NCBI RefSeq assembly: GCF_003097635.1
Contig: NZ_QCZI01000012.1
Coordinates: 1-64,000, forward strand
Direction: 5' to 3'
DNA length: 64,000 nt
Source: Flavobacterium psychrotolerans
GTDB lineage: Bacteria; Bacteroidota; Bacteroidia; Flavobacteriales; Flavobacteriaceae
The translations under genes were made by a program, and so were the position numbers. The notes under the pieces were generated by a model. It was not told where the DNA came from. It did no database searches and worked only from the letters and a program-made list of their open reading frames with translations. Below, piece after piece: positions 53,185-61,913 of this stretch; within the stretch, counting starts at the first letter, position 1; each line of letters opens with the position of its first letter.

Positions 53185-54636
53185 ATGGAAAAGATTAAAA
53201 CAACACTTTTAAATATTTTGGGTTTAGGAAAAATAGAAACCCAAAAAGTAAAAATTTCAAAATCACTAATTTGCGGCATAACCTTATCATTAATAAGTTA
53301 TAACAATGCCAATGCGCAATTAACCGCCACTGGACAAATAAGAACCAGGACCGAAATGAGAGCGGGTCAGGGTACACTTCAAAAGCTAAGCGATAACCAT
53401 GCACTATTCACTTCTCAAAGAAGCCGATTAAATTTAGGATTTACAGGTTACCGATTCAAAGTATTTACGGCATTGCAAGATGTTCGTGTTTGGGGACAAG
53501 ATGCTTCTTCCATTAACAGAACAACCACAGAGGCAAATAACGGTGTGATGCTTCATGAAGCTTGGGCGGAAGTGATGTTAAATGACACGATTAGCAGTAT
53601 TCAAAACCTGTCATTAAAGGTTGGGCGTCAGGAAATTGCCTACGATGACCAAAAAGTATTAGGGGGCTTAGACTGGTTGCAACAAGGCCGAAGACACGAT
53701 GCGATTGTTTTAAAATTCGCCAATAAAGGATGGATTGCCGATGTTGGAGCCGCCTTTAACCAAAATAAGGAGCTGCCCGCGGGAACGGTTTATAATGGAA
53801 TACCTACGGCTTATGGGGCGGGGACTAATGGCATTGGTACAATGTACAAATCGTTTCAATATGCTTATATAGACAAGAAATTCTTTTTTGGAGACCTGTC
53901 ATTTCTGTACTTTAAGGATGATTTTAACAAATATACCAGCGTGACTTCCGGAGTACCTGCCGTGACGACTATTACCTCTGGTACTGGAGTTTGGAGCCGC
54001 AACACGACCGGAATTTACTTTAATACGACTATTAAAAGAAAATTAAACCTAACAGGAAGTGCATACTACCAAGGTGGGCATGATAAGGATGGAAGGTCTA
54101 TAAAAGCCAATTTAGCATCTATAACTTCAACATTACAAGTGGGAAGAAAATTATTTGTAGGTCCCGGGGTTGATTATTTGTCCGGAGATGACGGAACAAA
54201 AACTGTTACGGCTTCGTCAGACAATAACCGCTTTGATCCACTTTATGGTACGCCACACAAGTTTTGGGGAGGTATGGATTATTTTTATGCCGCCAGCGGA
54301 TTTGGAAAACAGGGTCTCTTGAACTATTTCTTTAAGGCAAAATATAATATGAAAGACAATTTGACTTTTTTATTAGAAGTTCATGGTTTTGAAGCAGCAA
54401 ACAAGCTGTCTAATGGAACTGGAGGTACAAGAGATTCTTATTTAGGGACAGAATTAGACTTTATTGTAAAATACAATCTAACCAAAATGGTCAATTTTGA
54501 AGCAGGATATTCTATCATGAAAGCCACAAATTCAATGGCATCAGCGCAGGTGAAAAATGTTACAACTCCGGATTTAAGTCCACAATTTGCCTATGTGACA
54601 TTAAACATCAAACCGAATTTCTTAGCTAAGAAATAA
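53185..54636 (+). CDS. Alginate-export-family outer-membrane porin
   Basis: About 483 residues. A signal-like N-terminus (SLICGITLSLISYNNANAQ) is preceded by an unusually long cytoplasmic stretch, and the remainder is beta-barrel sequence of the alginate_exp type (QIRTRTEMRAGQG, LNLGFTGYRFKVFTALQDVR, a GRQEIAYDDQKVLG turn). I start it at 53185 (MEKIKTTLLN); the TTG frame from 53158 overlaps the promoter. As first gene of the nrt operon it probably admits nitrate or nitrite through the outer membrane, not alginate. Confidence 0.85.
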   Translation: MEKIKTTLLNILGLGKIETQKVKISKSLICGITLSLISYNNANAQLTATGQIRTRTEMRAGQGTLQKLSDNHALFTSQRSRLNLGFTGYRFKVFTALQDVRVWGQDASSINRTTTEANNGVMLHEAWAEVMLNDTISSIQNLSLKVGRQEIAYDDQKVLGGLDWLQQGRRHDAIVLKFANKGWIADVGAAFNQNKELPAGTVYNGIPTAYGAGTNGIGTMYKSFQYAYIDKKFFFGDLSFLYFKDDFNKYTSVTSGVPAVTTITSGTGVWSRNTTGIYFNTTIKRKLNLTGSAYYQGGHDKDGRSIKANLASITSTLQVGRKLFVGPGVDYLSGDDGTKTVTASSDNNRFDPLYGTPHKFWGGMDYFYAASGFGKQGLLNYFFKAKYNMKDNLTFLLEVHGFEAANKLSNGTGGTRDSYLGTELDFIVKYNLTKMVNFEAGYSIMKATNSMASAQVKNVTTPDLSPQFAYVTLNIKPNFLAKK

Positions 54637-54656
54637 TAACAATTAACTTCTACAAG

Positions 54657-55892
54657 ATGAAAAATTTTAATACACAAATAAAAAGACTTTTAACAAGATC
54701 AATGTTAGCCTTGGTTACAATGCTCATTTCATTATCGGTAACAACAACCAATGCCCAGTCTAAAGAACCGATTAAGTTGGGATTTATTCCACTGACAGAT
54801 TGTTCTCCTATAGTTATGGCAAAAGAATTGGGTTTGTTCAAAAAATATGGAGTTGATGTTGTAGTGACCAAAGAAACTTCATGGGCCAATGTTCGCGACA
54901 AGATTTTAACTGGAGAACTGGACGGGGCACACTGTTTGTATTCTATGCCATTCTCAGTATATACAGGGGTTGGCGGCAAAGCAGGATCAGAAATGATGAT
55001 TGCCATGATGCTAAACGTAAACGGTCAGGCCATAACGCTTTCGAATGATTTTTGCGGAAAAGTAGGTTTTAAGCAAATGAATAAGGTAACTCCGGTTGTT
55101 GCGGCAAAATTAAAGGCAGAAAAAGAAGTAACCTTTGCCATGACATTCCCTGGGGGGACTCACGATTTGTGGTTGCGCAATTGGATGTCATTAGCGGGAT
55201 TGAATCAAAGAGCAGTTAAAATCATTACGATTCCTCCTCCTCAAATGGTGGCCAACATGAAGGTTGGAAACATGGATGGCTATTGCGTAGGAGAACCATG
55301 GGGCGGTGTTGCCGTAAAACAAGGCATTGGTTTTACCCAAATTGCATCTCAAGACATCTGGAAAGACCATCCTGAAAAAGCATTAGTCGTAAACAAGGAA
55401 TTCAGCAAGGAACGCAGAGAGGATCTTAAAAAAGTGATGAAAGCGATTATGGAAGCCTGTATTTGGCTTGACAGCCCTGCAAATCGGAAAAAAGCGGCTG
55501 CAATTATCGGAAAAGCACCTTACGTAAACGCTCCTGCCGATGTGATTGAAGCCCGATTGATGGGAGATTACAATTTGGGTTGCAACCAAGGGGTAGAAGT
55601 GTATGACAACGACTATATGTTGTTTCACAAAGGCGGAATGGTCAACTTTCCTCGAAAATCCTACGCCATTTGGGCAATGGCACAATATGTACGATTCGGA
55701 TATTTGAAAGAAGCTCCCAATTACAAAGCGATTGCAGATAAATTGATTTTGGATGATTTGTATAAAGAAGTGGCTGCCAGCATGAAGGTAAAAGTGCCGA
55801 ATGATGACATGAAACCGTTTTCTCTCACCATGGACAAAACCGTTTTTGACCCTTCAAATCCCGAAGCCTATTTAAAAGTCGTAAAAAGATAA
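54657..55892 (+). CDS. nrtA: NrtA/CmpA-type periplasmic nitrate-binding protein
   Basis: A 411-residue ABC substrate-binding protein with a signal peptide (LALVTMLISLSVTTTNAQS) and no lipobox cysteine, so it is a free periplasmic protein. The body is of the NrtA/CmpA/SsuA type: IKLGFIPLTDCSPIVMAKEL, GELDGAHCLYSMPFS and VGEPWGGVAVKQGIG. Nitrate is the expected ligand from context; bicarbonate or nitrite are the alternatives within the family. It is followed by an intra-operon hairpin. Confidence 0.92.
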   Translation: MKNFNTQIKRLLTRSMLALVTMLISLSVTTTNAQSKEPIKLGFIPLTDCSPIVMAKELGLFKKYGVDVVVTKETSWANVRDKILTGELDGAHCLYSMPFSVYTGVGGKAGSEMMIAMMLNVNGQAITLSNDFCGKVGFKQMNKVTPVVAAKLKAEKEVTFAMTFPGGTHDLWLRNWMSLAGLNQRAVKIITIPPPQMVANMKVGNMDGYCVGEPWGGVAVKQGIGFTQIASQDIWKDHPEKALVVNKEFSKERREDLKKVMKAIMEACIWLDSPANRKKAAAIIGKAPYVNAPADVIEARLMGDYNLGCNQGVEVYDNDYMLFHKGGMVNFPRKSYAIWAMAQYVRFGYLKEAPNYKAIADKLILDDLYKEVAASMKVKVPNDDMKPFSLTMDKTVFDPSNPEAYLKVVKR

Positions 55893-55910
55893 AACGATTG
55901 AATTAAACAG

Positions 55911-55950
55911 CATTCTTATCCCTCTTTTTTGCAGGGAGGGATAATGAATG
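55911..55950 (+). promoter_or_regulatory. Intra-operon hairpin between nrtA and nrtB
   Basis: CATTCTTATCCCTC (55911-55924) pairs with GAGGGATAATGAATG (55936-55950) along 14 bp with one bulged base. No T-run follows. A stable hairpin here could protect the nrtA message or partly stop transcription, giving more binding protein than permease. Confidence 0.6.
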
Positions 55951-55990
55951 ATTGCGTAACAAAAACATAATTAAACTAAACTATATTACC

Positions 55991-56878
55991 ATGTCTGATA
56001 AAGATACATTAACCATCGACGAACTAGATCAAACAATCTGTGTTTTGACAGAAAGCAAAACGGAAAGTTTTGCTGAAAACGAAAAGCTAAAATCAGCATT
56101 AAATATTTTAATTTTAAAATCGAAATCGGTACTTTTTCCCTGTCTTGGTTTACTGATTTTTGCAGGATTTTGGAGTCTGGTAAGCATTTATACTAAAGAG
56201 GCATTGCCTGGGCCAAAAGCTACATTAACCGTTTTATACGAAATGTTGCGTGATCCATTTTATGATTACGGCCCTAACGACAAAGGCATCGGATTGCAAT
56301 TATTCGTTTCGATAAAAACGGTACTTTCTGGCTTTTTGCTAGGGTCATTAATTGCAATTCCAATCGGGATTTTGATGGGAGCAAGCGCCATTTGTAAACA
56401 AATTTTGTATCCAATTGTGCAACTGCTAAAACCGGTTTCTCCCTTGGCCTGGTTTCCAATAGGTTTGGTGGTTTTTAAAGATACGGGAATGGCCACCATA
56501 TTTATTGTATTTATTACGTCTTTATGGTCAACTTTAATTAATACCTCTTTTGGTGTGGCTTCAATTCCGCAAGATCATAAGAATGTGGCTAAAGCATTTG
56601 GTTTTTCAAAAATGAGATATTTAACAAAAATATTGATTCCATACAGTTTGCCCCACATCATTACGGGATTGCGTTTGAGCATCAGCGTGGCATGGTTGGT
56701 AATTGTGGCTGGCGAAATGTTGTCAGGCGGGGCAGGAATCGGGTTCTTTGTATGGGACAGCTGGAATGCCTTGAGCTTAGAAAAAGTAATATCAGCCATC
56801 ATCATTATAGGTGTTGTAGGATTACTATTTGACAGAATCTTCACTTTTATCGAAAACAAAGTAGCTTATAAAGCTTAA
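55991..56878 (+). CDS. nrtB: Nitrate ABC transporter permease NrtB
   Basis: About 295 residues. After a ~45-residue cytoplasmic head come about six helices of the SsuC/NrtB permease family. The coupling loop lies near PQDHKNVAKAFGFSKMRYLT, with the conserved LPHIITGLRLSISVAWLVIV helix after it. I start it at 55991 (MSDKDTLTID); an in-frame TTG at 55952 falls close to the hairpin. It is followed 21 nt later by nrtD. Confidence 0.92.
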   Translation: MSDKDTLTIDELDQTICVLTESKTESFAENEKLKSALNILILKSKSVLFPCLGLLIFAGFWSLVSIYTKEALPGPKATLTVLYEMLRDPFYDYGPNDKGIGLQLFVSIKTVLSGFLLGSLIAIPIGILMGASAICKQILYPIVQLLKPVSPLAWFPIGLVVFKDTGMATIFIVFITSLWSTLINTSFGVASIPQDHKNVAKAFGFSKMRYLTKILIPYSLPHIITGLRLSISVAWLVIVAGEMLSGGAGIGFFVWDSWNALSLEKVISAIIIIGVVGLLFDRIFTFIENKVAYKA

Positions 56879-56899
56879 TAACATAAAAAAATCACAACC

Positions 56900-57706
56900 A
56901 TGAGTTATTTAGAAATCAAAGATTTGGAAATTTCGTTTCCAACTCCAAAAGGGAAATATGTTGCGGTAAGAGACATTAATTTGTCCATCAAAAAAGGGGA
57001 AATTATCTCCATCATCGGACATTCAGGTTGCGGAAAATCGACCATCATGAATGCCATAGGAGGGATGCTTACGCCAACGGGGGGAACGGTAGAATTAGAC
57101 AGTAAAAAGATAAAAGGGCCGGGACCGGATCGAGGAATTGTTTTTCAGAATTATTCCCTTTTGCCTTGGATGTCAGTGCATGAAAATATCTTTCAGGCGG
57201 TAGATTCAGTAATGGATTGTTCCAAGAAAGAAAAACATGAAATCGTGGACAATAATCTTAAAATGGTTAATTTATTGGAACACCGAGATAAATTACCAGG
57301 ACAATTGTCCGGTGGGATGAAACAAAGAGTCGCCATTGCCAGAGCCTTTGCCATCAATCCAGGAGTTTTATTGCTTGATGAACCTTTTGGCGCGCTTGAT
57401 GCCCTTACTAAAGGCTCCATGCAATTGGAGGTTTTGAAATTATGGAACTTGAACAACAGAGATAAAACGATTGTCATGATTACCCATGATATAGAGGAAG
57501 CCTTGTTTTTGTCAGACAGAATTGTGGTGTTAAATAACGGTCCCGCTTCTACTATTCGAGAAATCGTTGAGGTGCATTTGCCAAGGCCAAGAAACAAAAT
57601 TGAAATCGTGAAAATGCCTGAATATATTGAATTAAGGGATAAATTATTGCACCTATTAACCGATAAATTCTCTATTGAAGATATGGGAATGGTGTATAAA
57701 AATTAG
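56900..57706 (+). CDS. nrtD: Nitrate ABC transporter ATPase NrtD
   Basis: A 268-residue ATP-binding subunit. Walker A is GHSGCGKST, the signature LSGGMKQRVAIARAF, Walker B LLLDEPFGALDAL, and the switch histidine is in MITHDIEEA. It is the NrtD/SsuB type with no extra C-terminal sensing domain. A terminator follows at 57731. Confidence 0.94.
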   Translation: MSYLEIKDLEISFPTPKGKYVAVRDINLSIKKGEIISIIGHSGCGKSTIMNAIGGMLTPTGGTVELDSKKIKGPGPDRGIVFQNYSLLPWMSVHENIFQAVDSVMDCSKKEKHEIVDNNLKMVNLLEHRDKLPGQLSGGMKQRVAIARAFAINPGVLLLDEPFGALDALTKGSMQLEVLKLWNLNNRDKTIVMITHDIEEALFLSDRIVVLNNGPASTIREIVEVHLPRPRNKIEIVKMPEYIELRDKLLHLLTDKFSIEDMGMVYKN

Positions 57707-57730
57707 TTTGGTTAATTTTGTTTAGTTAGG

Positions 57731-57769
57731 AATCCCTGTAATAGTTGCTATTATGGGGATTTTTTTTTG
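57731..57769 (+). terminator. Terminator of the porin-nrt operon
   Basis: AATCCCTGTAATAG (57731-57744) pairs with CTATTATGGGGATT (57748-57761) with two G-T pairs, then a run of T. Confidence 0.88.
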
Positions 57770-57982
57770 TTTTGGAATGGTTACGAATAAAATAATAATT
57801 TATAATATTTTAATTTGTTTGGTTAATTCATTTTTTCTTTTAAATTTATATTTAATGAGTAGGGGTAAATTATTTGGTTATGATTGAGAATGTAATTCAG
57901 AATATATAAGCAAAAAGTCAAATTGGCAGTATCAATTTAGTCCCATAAAAAATGTTTTCTATTGTTTAAAATATAAAATTGC

Positions 57983-60900
57983 ATGATGTACCAAAACGGC
58001 ATTTATGAGCAACTAATAACCAAATTAGTATTTTCAAAAATCAATGATTTAGACAAAGCAAAGTTTTATATCAAACAGAATGAAATTGATAAAAACGAAG
58101 CAGCAAGATTATTTTCACAATATTTGTCAGAAGTAATTAGATTTGCTCTGAACCTAATTTCCGGAGATGATAGTGTTGAAAAACAAATTGAACTTTCTAA
58201 CAAAATTATTAATCTTTTAAAGAAGGAATTAAATAATAATGAGTTTGACGAAGATTTAATAGCTACTGAAGCACGGATTCTTTCTGCAATTTTCTCAAAA
58301 TTAAATGCTAATTTTTCTGATTTTGAAAAACATCTCAAAGAGATTACTCCATATACAAGATTGTCTCAAAGTGAATTATTTACAGGAAGTAATGCTGGAA
58401 TTTCACTTGAAAGTGAAATTAAAAAAGAAATTTTGTCATCTGATAAAATAAACTTCCTAGTTTCATTTATTAAATGGACAGGTATTAGAATTTTTGAAAA
58501 AGAATTGTCTGAATTTACCGAAAGAGGAGGTGAATTAAAAATCATTACAACATCCTATATGGGAGCTACTGATTTGAAAGCAGTAGAATATTTATCAACT
58601 TTAAAAAATACAGAAATCAAGGTTTCATACAATACAGAAAATGAAAGACTTCACGCAAAAGCGTATTTATTTTATAGAAATACTGGTTTTCATACTGGTT
58701 ATATTGGATCTTCTAATATTTCACGTTCAGCATTAACGAGTGGTTTAGAATGGAATTTGAAAGTTACTACAAAAGAGGTGGGTCATATAATTGATAAATT
58801 TCAAAAAACATTTGAAACCTATTGGCAAGACAAAGAATTTGAATTGTTTGACAAATCGAAAGATACTGAAAAATTAAGAATCGCTTTAAAAAAGGAAAAA
58901 TCGTATGAAAAAAATAATTCATCAGCTTATTTTGACTTAAAACCTTTTCCATTTCAAGAAGAAATTTTAGAAAAATTAGAAACGGAAAGAATTGTACATA
59001 AACGATATAAAAATTTAATAGTTGCAGCAACCGGGACAGGAAAAACAGTAATTTCAGCTTTTGATTTTAAATTTTTCAAGAAAAATAATCCAAGTGCTAA
59101 ATTATTGTTTGTTGCGCATCGTAAAGAAATTTTACAACAAGCACAGGCAACATTCCAAGGTGTTTTAAAAGATAATAATTACGGCGAATTATGGGTTGAT
59201 GGAATTGAACCAGAAAAATATGATTGTGTTTTTGCGTCTGTTCAAACGTTGAATAATAGAATAGATTCTTTACAACTTTCTAATACATTTTATGATTTCA
59301 TTATTGTAGATGAAGTTCATCATATAGCCGCATCGAGTTACAGATCAATTCTAAAACATTTTGAACCTAAAATACTTTTGGGCTTGACCGCAACTCCTGA
59401 AAGGATGGATAATGAAGATATTCTTAAGGATTTTTGTAATGTAATTGCTGCTGAAATACGATTACCTGAAGCGCTTAATAGAAAATTACTTTGTCCTTTT
59501 CAGTATTTTGGAATTACAGACAGTATTGATTTATCTAATGTTACTTGGCAAAATGGAAGATATTCACCAAGTGAGCTTACAAATATTTATACTAGAAGTG
59601 ATAAAAGAATTGGTGAAATAATTTCAAACCTAAACAAGTATCTTACAAATATAAAAGACGTAAGAGCACTTTGCTTCTGTATCAGTCAAGAACATGCTCA
59701 ATTTATGGCAGAGAAATTTTTACTTTCAGGTTTGAAGGCTGATTATTTAGTGAGTTCAAGAAATGAAATAAGAGATGATATTAGAAAAAGATTCTCTAGC
59801 AAACAGATTAATTATCTTTTTGTTGTAGATATTTTCAATGAAGGAGTTGATATTCCAGAAATAGATACAGTTTTATTTCTAAGGCCAACAGAAAGTTTAA
59901 CTGTTTTTCTTCAACAACTTGGTAGAGGTTTGAGATTAGCAGAAGATAAAGAATGTTTAACAGTGTTAGATTTTGTTGGAAATTCAAGACCAGAATATGA
60001 TTATGAAGGTAAATTTAGAGCTCTGGTAGGGAAAACAAATACCTCAATTCAAAAAGAATTGGAAGATAATTTTCCGCATTTGCCATTGGGCTGTTCCATT
60101 AATTTAGAAAAAAAGGCAAAAGATTATATATTAAAAAACATTCATAATGCTACAGCTTTAAATACCAATCAACTTTTAAATAAAATCCGTAATTATAAAC
60201 ATCAAACGACTTTACCACTAACATTAAAAAACTTTTCGAATTTTTATCATATTCCATTACAATTGATTTATAAAAAAGGAAATTGGAAAAGATTGTGTGT
60301 GAAAGCTGAACAAATTGAGAATTACGTACCCATAAATGAAACCGAAATTTACAGAGCGATCAATAAAAAGTGGTTTTCTTGTAATTCATTTTCTTATTTT
60401 CAATTTATAATAAAATTGGCTAAAGACAATTTTATTATTGATTTTGAAAAACTTTCTGATGAAGAAAAATTAATGTGTTTGATGCTTCATTATGATGTTT
60501 GGCAAACTGTAGGAACTTTAGATTCTCTAGAAGAAAGTATTAGGTTGATAGGTAATAATAAAGTCTTGACAAATGAAATAATAGAAGTACTTGAATTATT
60601 AATTGATAGGATAGATTTTATTGAAAAAGAAGTTCAACTTGATTATTCACAGCCTTTAAAAGTACACAGTCGTTATACTAGAGAACAAATCTTAGCCGCT
60701 TTTGGAGATAGTACCTTTTTGAAAAAATCTAGCAATAGAGAAGGAGTTGTTAATTTGGAAGATAAGAATACAGAGCTCCTGTTAGTAACGTTAGAAAAAG
60801 CAGAAAAAAATTATTCGCCAACAACAATGTATAATGATTATGCCATTAATGAAGAAATTTTTCACTGGCAATCACAAAATTCATCAAAACCAGAAATTGG

Positions 60901-61126
60901 AAAAGGATTATCATATATCAATCATCAAAAAAACAAAAAGAAAATATTACTTTTTGTAAGAGAACAAAATACCAATCAGTTTGGGAATACAATGGGATAT
61001 GTCTTTTTGGGAGATGTAAATTATCAAAAACATTATGGTACAAAACCCATGAGTATTAATTGGAAACTAAACGAACCTTTGCCTCCTTATTTATGGAAAT
61101 CGACAGTTAAAATGTCTGTTGGATAG
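57983..61126 (+). CDS. PLD-nuclease/DEAD-helicase/DUF3427 protein
   Basis: 1047 residues in three parts. Residues ~130-270 resemble a phospholipase-D-type nuclease (ERLHAKAYLFY ... GYIGSSNIS; the H-x-K is present but the usual Asp is not). Residues ~320-680 are a superfamily 2 helicase with AATGTGKTV, DEVHHIAASSY, GLTATPER and QQLGRGLRLAEDKE. The C-terminus (~780-1047) is DUF3427 (NEEIFHWQSQNSS, PMSINWKL). The design suggests DNA processing in defence or repair. AT content is higher than that of the nrt genes. It converges on a broken restriction endonuclease gene, overlapping it by 20 nt. Confidence 0.88.
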   Translation: MMYQNGIYEQLITKLVFSKINDLDKAKFYIKQNEIDKNEAARLFSQYLSEVIRFALNLISGDDSVEKQIELSNKIINLLKKELNNNEFDEDLIATEARILSAIFSKLNANFSDFEKHLKEITPYTRLSQSELFTGSNAGISLESEIKKEILSSDKINFLVSFIKWTGIRIFEKELSEFTERGGELKIITTSYMGATDLKAVEYLSTLKNTEIKVSYNTENERLHAKAYLFYRNTGFHTGYIGSSNISRSALTSGLEWNLKVTTKEVGHIIDKFQKTFETYWQDKEFELFDKSKDTEKLRIALKKEKSYEKNNSSAYFDLKPFPFQEEILEKLETERIVHKRYKNLIVAATGTGKTVISAFDFKFFKKNNPSAKLLFVAHRKEILQQAQATFQGVLKDNNYGELWVDGIEPEKYDCVFASVQTLNNRIDSLQLSNTFYDFIIVDEVHHIAASSYRSILKHFEPKILLGLTATPERMDNEDILKDFCNVIAAEIRLPEALNRKLLCPFQYFGITDSIDLSNVTWQNGRYSPSELTNIYTRSDKRIGEIISNLNKYLTNIKDVRALCFCISQEHAQFMAEKFLLSGLKADYLVSSRNEIRDDIRKRFSSKQINYLFVVDIFNEGVDIPEIDTVLFLRPTESLTVFLQQLGRGLRLAEDKECLTVLDFVGNSRPEYDYEGKFRALVGKTNTSIQKELEDNFPHLPLGCSINLEKKAKDYILKNIHNATALNTNQLLNKIRNYKHQTTLPLTLKNFSNFYHIPLQLIYKKGNWKRLCVKAEQIENYVPINETEIYRAINKKWFSCNSFSYFQFIIKLAKDNFIIDFEKLSDEEKLMCLMLHYDVWQTVGTLDSLEESIRLIGNNKVLTNEIIEVLELLIDRIDFIEKEVQLDYSQPLKVHSRYTREQILAAFGDSTFLKKSSNREGVVNLEDKNTELLLVTLEKAEKNYSPTTMYNDYAINEEIFHWQSQNSSKPEIGKGLSYINHQKNKKKILLFVREQNTNQFGNTMGYVFLGDVNYQKHYGTKPMSINWKLNEPLPPYLWKSTVKMSVG

Positions 61127-61750
61127 AATGTGATTTTAAATAATCTTGGATTACAAATTTCAATTTATTTTGGAGTTTAGAAAGTGAGTTCACTTTACTA
61201 CTCAACAAATCATAAAAACTATGACCAGATATTTTGAATACATTTTTGTGGCTTACTTTATACTCTTCATTTCCAATAACCCATTTTTCAAAATAATTTG
61301 TATCAATAGTGAAATCAATTAAATAGAATTTTGCTTTTTTAAATATTTGAGCATCTTTTGAGAGTTTTTCAAAAATACAGTCTTCAATATTTTTAGGAAT
61401 TTCATTAAATTTAAAAACAGCAAATAAAGTATTATCGTTAGCTTTTATATCAAATCCACTTAAATTTCCAACTTCAAAACCCTTAATTCCCCCAAAATTT
61501 GTTCGTGAAACGTTCCGATTGAATTATTTATAGACTTGTCAATTTGACGTAATACTTCTGCTTGTATTAAGGTTTCCTCATTGATATCATTAAATTTTGC
61601 ATCAAAAGTTAACTTAATAGTATCAACTTTATTGCTGTAAAAATTCTTCTTCGTGATATTATTTTTAGCTTTTAAGTATGCTTTGTGAAGATTTGCTACA
61701 CAACTTAAAAAATGTTCATCCGAAATAAAATTTACATACTTGTTCTTCAT
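61107..61750 (-). pseudogene. Frameshifted Eco47II-like type II restriction endonuclease
   Basis: The first ~96 codons from 61750 read as an Eco47II-family N-terminus (YVNFISDEHFLSCVANLH, then RQIDKSINNSIGTFHEQILG). The frame is lost at a run of five C on the plus strand (61489-61493) and stops at 61460. In the next frame the homologous sequence goes on (GFEVGNLSGFDIKAND, ..., KVSHKNVFKISGHSFYDLL) to a stop at 61107. By recall of the family, the catalytic stretch should read like FADIKNKHNT; here it is FAVFKFNE, with the acidic residue replaced and a few residues missing. So both frame and active site are damaged. No methyltransferase gene accompanies it. Confidence 0.78.
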
Positions 61751-61855
61751 AAATATTGGCAATAGGATTATTTAGCTAAAGTAGTGATTTTTCATTCATT
61801 TTTTAAACTCCTGTTTTTAATTATTAGACACTCCCAATAATAAATTCAATACACA

Positions 61856-61891
61856 AAAAAGGCTTTTGAACGCATTCAAAAGCCTTTTTAT
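61856..61891. terminator. Terminator after narK
   Basis: AAAAAGGCTTTTGAA (61856-61870) and TTCAAAAGCCTTTTT (61875-61889) are a perfect 15-bp stem with a CGCA loop and T-runs on both strands, 23 nt past the narK stop. Confidence 0.92.
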
Positions 61892-61913
61892 AGAACCTAT
61901 TTTTTGATTGGAA

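Noticed and set aside
61460-61762. Annotating a stand-alone 100-residue protein
   Set aside because: Homology continues past its stop in another frame to 61107, so it is the front part of a broken endonuclease gene.
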